A DNA stretch of 10,869 nt from Phoronis ovalis (lineage: Eukaryota > Phoronida > Phoronidae). This document shows, piece after piece, positions 5,536 through 10,869 of this stretch (the stretch's first letter is position 1; each line of letters begins with the position of its first letter). The position numbers and the translations under genes are program-made. The notes under the pieces are model-generated. The model was not told where the DNA came from. It was given only the letters and a program-made list of their open reading frames with translations, and made no database searches. Location: assembly GCA_028565635.1 (NCBI GenBank), contig JAOXYB010039651.1, positions 1 to 10,869 of the forward strand, given 5' to 3'.

Positions 5536-8500
5536 CTATAATAATAACAATAATAGTACATGTTTTAAAATAATGTTTAAAATACATGCCACACATAGCA
5601 ACTGAGCAGTACTGCAACAATTCCATAAAATGCAACAGCAAGACAGTGGATTTAATATTTGTAATAGACTGCCAATAATACTTTGTGCACAACTGAGACA
5701 GACTTCAAACACAAATTAGAATAAAAATAACATTTTCTGAACATGAGTCCTGACATTTTGAAGCAAAAACTAGTTTAATATGTAGTAAAACAGAGGCAAA
5801 ACATCAAAAGCCACTGTTAGTTCATTGTCTACAAGAATATAATACTTACATTAAGCGTTCTTTCCAGCTTTCCTGTTGTTGCACTAAAGCAGTATAACAC
5901 CATGTCTTCACCAACACAGTAAAACCATTCACCACGAGGTGATACAGTTGCACAAACAAAATCACCACCATCTCGTTTACCACTTGTGAAACTTCTCACA
6001 ATCTAGAATACAAGAAAATAAAGAGTTTATAGCAAAATTGTATAAAGTTGAACATATAAAGAATATAACTTTATCATATTAAAACCACAGTAATTTGAAT
6101 GAGAACTCATGACCTGATGACTTTGGTAAAAATTGAATACAGTGCGGCAAGGTATCAAGAAAGGCAGCAACAATTTTCATCAACAGAATCAAATACTGAT
6201 TTCGAACACCCTCCGAATGACTAGCTTGCACATATGTACATACCTGTCCCTGCATGTTCATGATGACTACTGTGTTAGACCTGTTACAAACTAGAAATTG
6301 TTCTTGATTTCTTGGTAAAGGATGTATACAGTGAACTGTTATATCACTCCCTGTACCACCTAGGGATTTAAATGTATTCTGGCATTCCGTTGTTTTTACA
6401 TTCCAAATCTTCACAGTACCATCTGAGCTGGCACTACAAAAAAATTGTTACCCAGTTAGGGGGCTTAACATATGCTGAGATCAGTCACATGACTACTTGA
6501 AACCTAGGTGAAAGCAAATAATGAGACCATTTACAGGAAACCAAAATGGCAGCCAATACACTTTATTAATGACTGAAATTCATGTTGCCGATACAGATGT
6601 TAGATAAAAATAGTACGATAAAAGTAGGGCCTTTTCTTTTCCAGTTTTGTATCTTGTCCTACAAGTTAAAGTGAATGAAGATGTGGACTTTGTAAATATA
6701 GTTAATTCATTTTCGGATAAAATTTTATTTTGACTCCAAATTTAAAGATTGTATAGGCAGAATTAAACATCAAGATATTCTCAATAAATAAATTTCCTTA
6801 AATGACTGCTGATTTGCACACAGATTCCCCCCTAGTGATAACATTTAAAAAAAAATTGAATATAGTCCTAATCCTACTTTGCTTTGTAACAAACAAATGC
6901 TAGCACATTCCATAAATCAGTCAACCAAAACACAATAGTATGTTACCTTATAACATGGTGTCACTTACCTTATAACATGGTGTCCATCGTGTGTGAATAC
7001 AGCATCATTTACAAATGATGTATGTCCTCTAAATTCTTTCAGAGCTTTTCCAGATTTTAAGCCATGTATCCTAAGAAAATGAAAATATTACAAGTGTTAG
7101 TTTGAAGTCACTGAAATGTTTTATTTTTTGGCAAGTCTACATCATTCTATACCATAAATTACTCTTTCAAATAAATTTGCAACAAATGTGCACATTCTTT
7201 AAAGTATAACTATACCAACAGACAACTGTGATTCGTTCAATTCCAAGATTTTAACAATTTGACATAATTTAATACTTTGTCTGTCTCATCTGTAATGAAC
7301 AGGACACTTTTATATTTTAATAGCTAGTAGCCAAATAAGTTTGTGTTTGTATCTCTCTTTCAGATTACTTATCATAAAATAAGTTACACAAATATCTACA
7401 AACCTGATTGTTTGATCAAATGATGCACTCAGCAGCTGACTATTGTCTTTTGCAAAACTTAGGCAAGTAACACCTTTGCTGTGGGCTCTGTCAAACCTTC
7501 GTAAACACTGCCCGCTCAGAATTTTCCAAACCTAAATTTAACATAGATTAGTTAATCTTCATTTTTAACAATAGTACATCAAAATTACCAAATAAACTTA
7601 GTTCATGTAAAGTTTAGTATACTTCAGAACAACGAAATGGAGACAGAAAGCCTTCGATGTCAACATTAGAGCTGGAGCCGGAACAGTCTCATTTTTCTAT
7701 CAGATGTCTACAAAGACAAGAGAGTGGGTGATATCCTACATCTCAATTAATCAGCACCAGCAAGTTTTCATAAATATCATCCCTGTCCTTGATACTCCTG
7801 CGCAGAGGAGTTGTGATAACAGTAACAGCTTAGTTTATACTAGACTAGCTATCCATATCATTCACCTTAATTTTTCCATCTTGTCCACCTGTTGCTATCA
7901 TTTCTGAGTCTTTGCTGAAGCACATACACAAAACAGCATCATCCATCATCATAAAGTTCTCCTACATGGAAGTTAAATCAGATTATAATTCATAAATCCA
8001 GAGCTGCACAGTCGGGTACCTAATCACAAAAGCTATGATCATGTTTGAAATATCAGCGTCACTATAAACAGTGATATTTCCATTAAATGCTGACTGTGTT
8101 TGCTTTGGCCAGCAAGATTAAATGACACAGGACAAATTTAGAATGAAAAATAATCAATTTTTCAAAAACATACAATCAATGTATCAAATAAAGTTACAAA
8201 AATTAAGCTTAAATACGTAGCAACATGAAATTATTACTTGCAAATGCAAAATACTATTGTAACAGTGTTATACCGCTTGGTTTTTATTGACGTTTGCATC
8301 TCTGAAATACATAGCAAAAAATTTCCTTTACTGAAACTTTGCACCTCTGTCAGAATTAAAAAAAAAACAGTATATAATATTGCATTATGGTAAATGTTGT
8401 ATTAAACTGAAATGTACCTGAGCCTGATATTTCAGATCTTTCCTTATTTTTCCAGTTGTAAAATTCCAAACTTCAATGAAGCCATCTACCGAACCTGTCA

Positions 8501-10488
8501 CCAAAAATTGACCATCTGGTGAAAATCGAGCACATTCTATGTGGGACTTCTGACCGAACTACATAAAAAAGAATATAATTTTAGTCCCCGATGTCCTGTT
8601 ACGCTCAATCTACCGATGATAGATGTATTTGCATTCATCAGCAGTTTTGGTAGTTTAAAAACTGAAAAGACATAGCATGCAACCACCCCAGAAATGATAA
8701 TTAGCTTAGTAAATGGTAAATTACTATGGATGATACTGGATGAAATGCAGGTACTAAATATAACATTTAATACACACAAACAAAGTTAAAGTTCTACTAA
8801 GATGAATACAGTATCTTACCTTGATTGTTCTACTAAGCTGAGTGGGATACTTCTCGTCCTCTTGCTCACGTACTGCAGCTTTACCACGGAACACATCAAT
8901 AGTTGTTCCAGGAGGTAGCAGGCCCTGGTGTTGCTGCCATTTCAGAGCTTGTCCTAACAGAGCTAACAGTCTTGAAGGAGGAACAACATTCACTTCACCA
9001 GACAGTGCCTGAGCTATAGCAGCTCGCCGTCGCTCCTTTGTCTGTCCCTCTGGGTATGCCTACAAGAATGTGAAGAGAATCTTAATGTACCTAAATATGT
9101 GAATACCAAAGAAGACAGGATAAAATTAATGTACACATTTTATGACAAATAATTTGTATTGATCACAACAGAACCCACACAAGGCAAAATACTTACATTT
9201 TGTGAATGCACTGATTAAAATCAAACATTCCATTGCAAGTAGCCAAACTCTGCATAGCTTATCTTATAGATATTTAAGTCAACTATGAAAATTAATAAAT
9301 TCAGTATTGCACTTTGTCAGCAGAAATATTAACTCCAAACGTAACTATCTTGCCTGGGTCACATTTTTTACCAGTTTATACAGTACCGGTTTTTACCAGT
9401 TTATACAGTATTTTGGGCATATTTTGCAGGAAATAGTAGTAAAAGATATAAAATACGGTCATGACAGGAGGAGACTTGACAACCATCCATTTTACCAGTA
9501 AAGCGATAACTTGTACAAGTTCTTTATTAACCCTGCTCATGAAATCCTACATTAATTATTGGGTAAGGCTGGACACAATTTTACAACATGATTAATTACC
9601 TCTCTTGCATCAAAGTATGACCTAGCCAGCATGTTTTCCAAATGCACATATCTGTCTGCTTGGGTCTGTTTCATCATTATCATAGGATCTGTTTGACGGA
9701 GTAAAGACCTTGCAGCACCCAACTCTCGCAGTTCAATCAATTCCAGGACAATCTAGAAAGACAGAACTAACATGATACAATTTCACTGTAAACAACTCCA
9801 TCTATAAATTCAATTTGATTATACCACTAACAGCATTCTTTTTCATATTTTTCAACTTTTTAATTTTCCTTATAGGTCTATCACCATCTCTCAAAATGTC
9901 CTATAGTCTGCTATTGGCTTCAAGGAATGATAAAACATAGAACAAAAATAATACCTGCTCATATAGTTCTATAAGTTTATTGTCAGGTAGTTTGAGTGAT
10001 TGAATGGCTTGCAGTACAGTATCCCAGTGACCATTATTAATATCGGACATAAAACCGTCAACGGAATCAACTGTGTTCAATGAAATACCACTCTCATCCT
10101 GCAAAAGAAAGAAATTATCATTAAAAAGTTCACAATTCAATTAGCCTTTTTATATTGCAGTATAAAAAGCCCACACTATCTTACAAACCTTTTTGAAACA
10201 TCGCAAATTAAACCCTGGTCTTGTAATGTAAATTCACAAAAATATTATTCAGACTGTGAACTGGATCAACATGACAAGCAGACAATAATCCCAGGACAAT
10301 AAAAAAATTTAGCAAAACTTAACACACCAAACAAATATGATTAAGAAAATAATTAATATGCTATCAGTACAAGTTCGTCAATAAATTGTAAGTAGCTATA
10401 AGTAAAATGCTAAAGAATTACCTGTAATACAGACAATGTGCGCAGCAAGTTGTTTTCTTTAAGATATTGTTCAATAAGACGAACGCAG
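5437..10488 (-). CDS. SMU1: SMU1 (WD40 spliceosomal protein), all but first coding exon
   Basis: In transcript order the exons are 10488-10422, 10098-9955, 9752-9600, 9059-8820, 8558-8418, 7961-7866, 7531-7404, 7070-6969, 6433-6244, 6002-5850 and 5535-5437, joined in compatible phases to 503 residues and TGA. The human protein has 513, so one short N-terminal exon is missing. SMU1 acts in the nucleus with RED (IK) in the spliceosomal B complex and supports splicing of short introns and alternative exons. Domains: LisH at about 1-30 ([20 protein letters not shown]), CTLH at about 30-85 ([40 protein letters not shown]), a linker, and a seven-bladed WD40 propeller from about residue 200 to the end ([41 protein letters not shown]). 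No stops or frameshifts. Identity with human SMU1, as recalled, is very high. It converges on GCN1. Confidence 0.97.
5536..5849 (-). other. SMU1 last intron
   Basis: A 314-base intron with donor GTAAGT and an ATT/ATA-rich stretch near its acceptor. Nothing else is recognised. Confidence 0.85.
5850..6002 (-). CDS. SMU1: SMU1 exon, WD repeat 6-7 region (residues 421-471)
   Basis: Exon of 153 bases, phase 0 to phase 0, donor AAT|GTAAGT. It encodes [40 protein letters not shown] and TGKLERTLN. This nearly matches the same stretch of human SMU1. It is separated from the next upstream exon by a 241-base intron (6003-6243). Confidence 0.96.
6244..6433 (-). CDS. SMU1: SMU1 exon, WD repeat 5 region (split Ser357 to residue 420)
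   Basis: Exon of 190 bases; its first base completes AG|T (Ser). It encodes [35 protein letters not shown] and [16 protein letters not shown]. The end at CAG|GTATGT is fixed by the join to IVRSF in the next exon. Reading beyond 6244 leaves homology at once. Confidence 0.96.
6434..6968 (-). other. SMU1 intron with duplicated donor
   Basis: A 535-base intron (donor GTAAGT at 6968, acceptor TTTTTTTGTAG). It begins with the duplicated splice-site unit. The remainder is AT-rich, with no RNA gene or transposon that I can recognise. Confidence 0.85.
6943..6984 (-). repeat. Tandem duplication (period 22) copying a SMU1 5' splice site
   Basis: Bases 6943-6962 and 6965-6984 are identical over 20 bases. 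On the - strand the unit is the exon end GACACCATGTTATAAG plus GTAA. The first donor (GTAAGT) matches the consensus better than the copied one (GTAACA). Splicing at the copy would read ATA AGG TAA, a stop right after the duplication border. Confidence 0.96.
6969..7070 (-). CDS. SMU1: SMU1 exon, WD repeat 4 region (split Arg323 to split Ser357)
   Basis: Exon of 102 bases; the first base completes AG|G (Arg) and the last two begin AG|T (Ser). It encodes [20 protein letters not shown], then [13 protein letters not shown], with the GH dipeptide of a WD40 blade. The donor at 6968 is chosen because ATA AG joins T GCC AGC to give the conserved I-S-A-S-S-D-G. Confidence 0.95.
7071..7403 (-). other. 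SMU1 intron
   Basis: A 333-base intron with an unusual donor, CAG|GTTTGT, the weakest in the gene by inspection, and acceptor TTTTCTTAG. Nothing else is recognised. Confidence 0.8.
7404..7531 (-). CDS. SMU1: SMU1 exon, WD repeat 3 region (residues 281-322 and split Arg323)
   Basis: Exon of 128 bases, phase 0 start, ending AG of a split Arg codon. It encodes [20 protein letters not shown] and [20 protein letters not shown], then TI. The AH...D...S.D..I pattern is a canonical WD blade and almost identical to human SMU1. Confidence 0.96.
7532..7865 (-). other. SMU1 intron with a less AT-rich block
   Basis: A 334-base intron (donor GTGAAT, acceptor TAAATTTAG). The block 7620-7845 is visibly less AT-rich than its surroundings and contains the hairpin ACTCCT (7794-7799) / AGGAGT (7806-7811). 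It could be an old repeat insertion. The + strand frame at 7704-7907 resembles no protein I know and runs into the antisense of an exon. Confidence 0.6.
7866..7961 (-). CDS. SMU1: SMU1 exon, WD repeat 2 region (residues 249-280)
   Basis: Exon of 96 bases, phase 0 to phase 0, donor AAG|GTGAAT. It encodes [20 protein letters not shown] and [12 protein letters not shown]. The [13 protein letters not shown] block is a SMU1 signature. Confidence 0.96.
7962..8417 (-). other. SMU1 intron
   Basis: A 456-base intron (donor GTACAT). It contains a perfect 9-base inverted repeat, GAAATATCA (8047-8055) and TGATATTTC (8072-8080), which would form a hairpin with a 16-base loop. No box motifs accompany it and I assign no function. 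Confidence 0.8.
8418..8558 (-). CDS. SMU1: SMU1 exon, first WD repeat (residues 202-248)
   Basis: Exon of 141 bases, phase 0 to phase 0. It encodes [20 protein letters not shown], then [20 protein letters not shown] and [19 protein letters not shown] and DGFIEVW are the first complete WD blade of SMU1. Confidence 0.97.
8820..9059 (-). CDS. SMU1: SMU1 exon, linker before the propeller (residues 122-201)
   Basis: The longest SMU1 exon, 240 bases, phase 0 to phase 0, donor AAG|GTAAGA. It encodes [59 protein letters not shown] and a charged stretch to [10 protein letters not shown]. The block [24 protein letters not shown] is highly conserved in SMU1. In the family this region helps contact RED. 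It is followed in the transcript by a 261-base intron (8559-8819) with nothing notable. Confidence 0.97.
9060..9599 (-). other. SMU1 intron with short tandem duplication
   Basis: A 540-base intron (donor GTAATT, acceptor CATTCTTGTAG). Apart from the tandem duplication at 9365-9410 nothing is recognised. The + strand frame at 9307-9501 crosses that duplication and resembles no protein. Confidence 0.85.
9365..9410. repeat. Tandem duplication, period 25, intronic
   Basis: Bases 9365-9385 and 9390-9410 are identical over 21 bases (TTTTTACCAGTTTATACAGT and one more A), separated by CCGG. It touches no splice signal. Confidence 0.95.
9600..9752 (-). CDS. SMU1: SMU1 exon, end of CTLH region (residues 71-121)
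   Basis: Exon of 153 bases, phase 0 to phase 0, donor GAG|GTAATT. It encodes [40 protein letters not shown] and [11 protein letters not shown], near-identical to human SMU1. It is followed in the annotation by a 202-base intron (9753-9954) with nothing recognised. Confidence 0.97.
9955..10098 (-). CDS. SMU1: SMU1 exon, CTLH region (residues 23-70)
   Basis: Exon of 144 bases, phase 0 to phase 0, acceptor TTTCTTTTGCAG, donor CAG|GTATTA. It encodes [20 protein letters not shown] and [20 protein letters not shown], then KLIELYEQ. The [17 protein letters not shown] stretch is diagnostic of SMU1. The start of the exon is the least conserved part. Confidence 0.96.
10099..10421 (-). other. SMU1 intron
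   Basis: A 323-base AT-rich intron (donor GTAATT). I see no RNA gene or repeat in it. Confidence 0.8.
10422..10488 (-). CDS. SMU1: SMU1 exon, LisH motif (residues 1-22, first codon split)
   Basis: Exon of 67 bases. Its first base (C) completes a codon begun in the missing first exon, probably GA|C (Asp) by homology. It encodes [20 protein letters not shown] then LQ, the LisH dimerisation helix pair. Acceptor TTTGATTTGCAG ends at 10489. Confidence 0.93.
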
Positions 10489-10869
10489 CTGCAAATCAAA
10501 CAAATACATATATGTCAAATTTATTTATCAATTTATTTCCTGGTAAGTAAAAAGCTTTGATTTTGCTTTTGGTGATCATTGCTTTTACAGTAATAATATA
10601 CCGCGATTAACAATGACTGTATCTCGACTAGTTCTAGTAAACACTGCAGTAGCATCCATAGTGTAGCAACACAGGAAATGTAACGATTTTCAGTTTAACA
10701 ACACAAAACACATGAAAAAAGTGGAGGTTAGTGCGCAGCAAAATTTTGTGTGTTAAAACTTATAAAAGACAAAATACAAATGCTGCACTAGTCATAGGAG
10801 GGTCATGTATCCAGGATTTACTACATCTATTATTATTTCTATCTTACTGTACTCTAAAATACTATATAG
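10489..10869 (-). other. 3' part of SMU1 intron 1
   Basis: These 381 bases belong to the intron before the LisH exon and continue off the window. I searched the - strand for a short exon reading like MSIEIES followed by GA|GT and found none, so the first coding exon and the promoter lie beyond 10869. Confidence 0.7.

Noticed and set aside
6079-6243. C-terminal extension of the SMU1 WD exon
   Set aside because: A strong donor follows CAG at 6244, and the next exon continues the homology without a gap. The extension is intron read-through.
7704-7907. + strand open frame inside a SMU1 intron and exon
   Set aside because: It overlaps the antisense of a conserved exon and has no recognisable domain.
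8047-8080. 9-bp perfect inverted repeat in a SMU1 intron as an RNA gene
   Set aside because: No associated box motifs and short enough to be chance in AT-rich DNA; kept only as a note in the intron entry.
9307-9501. + strand open frame in a SMU1 intron
   Set aside because: It is built partly from a 25-bp tandem duplication, has low-complexity content and no known similarity.
1-10869. CRISPR array, prokaryotic defence system, virus or plasmid segment
   Set aside because: All coding sequence belongs to two intron-bearing eukaryotic housekeeping genes; there are no regularly spaced repeats, phage genes or operons.
10489-10869. First coding exon of SMU1
   Set aside because: No ATG with the expected short acidic N-terminus and a GA|GT donor was found on the - strand; it must lie outside the window.

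Overview
The window looks like animal nuclear DNA, most likely from an arthropod, though the species cannot be named from the sequence. It is AT-rich, its genes are split by AT-rich introns of about 200-850 bases with GT...AG borders and pyrimidine-rich acceptors, and both encoded proteins are highly conserved eukaryotic housekeeping proteins. Nothing bacterial or plasmid-like is present.

Two genes lie tail to tail. On the + strand, positions 1-4708 carry the last eight coding exons of GCN1, the large HEAT-repeat activator of the eIF2-alpha kinase GCN2: 451 residues, about the last sixth of a protein of about 2,670 residues. On the - strand, positions 10488 down to 5437 carry eleven coding exons of SMU1, the LisH/CTLH/WD40 spliceosome protein: 503 residues, so only the extreme N-terminal exon of about 10 residues is missing. 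Every splice phase joins cleanly and no exon has a frameshift or stop, so both genes look intact. Residue numbers below count from the first residue visible in the window.

The 728 bases between the stop codons (4709-5436) hold the two 3' untranslated regions. They share one candidate poly(A) site, TTTAATTAAA at 5180-5189, which reads ATTAAA on both strands.

The introns hold the less expected content. GCN1 introns 2 and 3 (counted in this window) each carry a box C/D snoRNA-like sequence (984-1058 and 1836-1916) with terminal stem, C, D', C' and D boxes, and an identical 13-nt guide against the conserved CUUCUUAGAGG region of 18S rRNA. By the D+5 rule the target is the U corresponding to human 18S U1442. 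GCN1 intron 6 holds a 525-bp foldback element (3441-3965) with long imperfect inverted repeats. Two short tandem duplications copy a 5' splice site. One in GCN1 (period 33, in frame) would allow an 11-residue insertion; one in SMU1 (period 22) would give an immediate stop if the copied donor were used. A third, purely intronic duplication (period 25) lies at 9365-9410.

The two proteins do not act in one pathway. GCN1 works at stalled ribosomes in the cytoplasm and SMU1 in the nucleus at the B-complex spliceosome, so their adjacency is just convergent neighbours.
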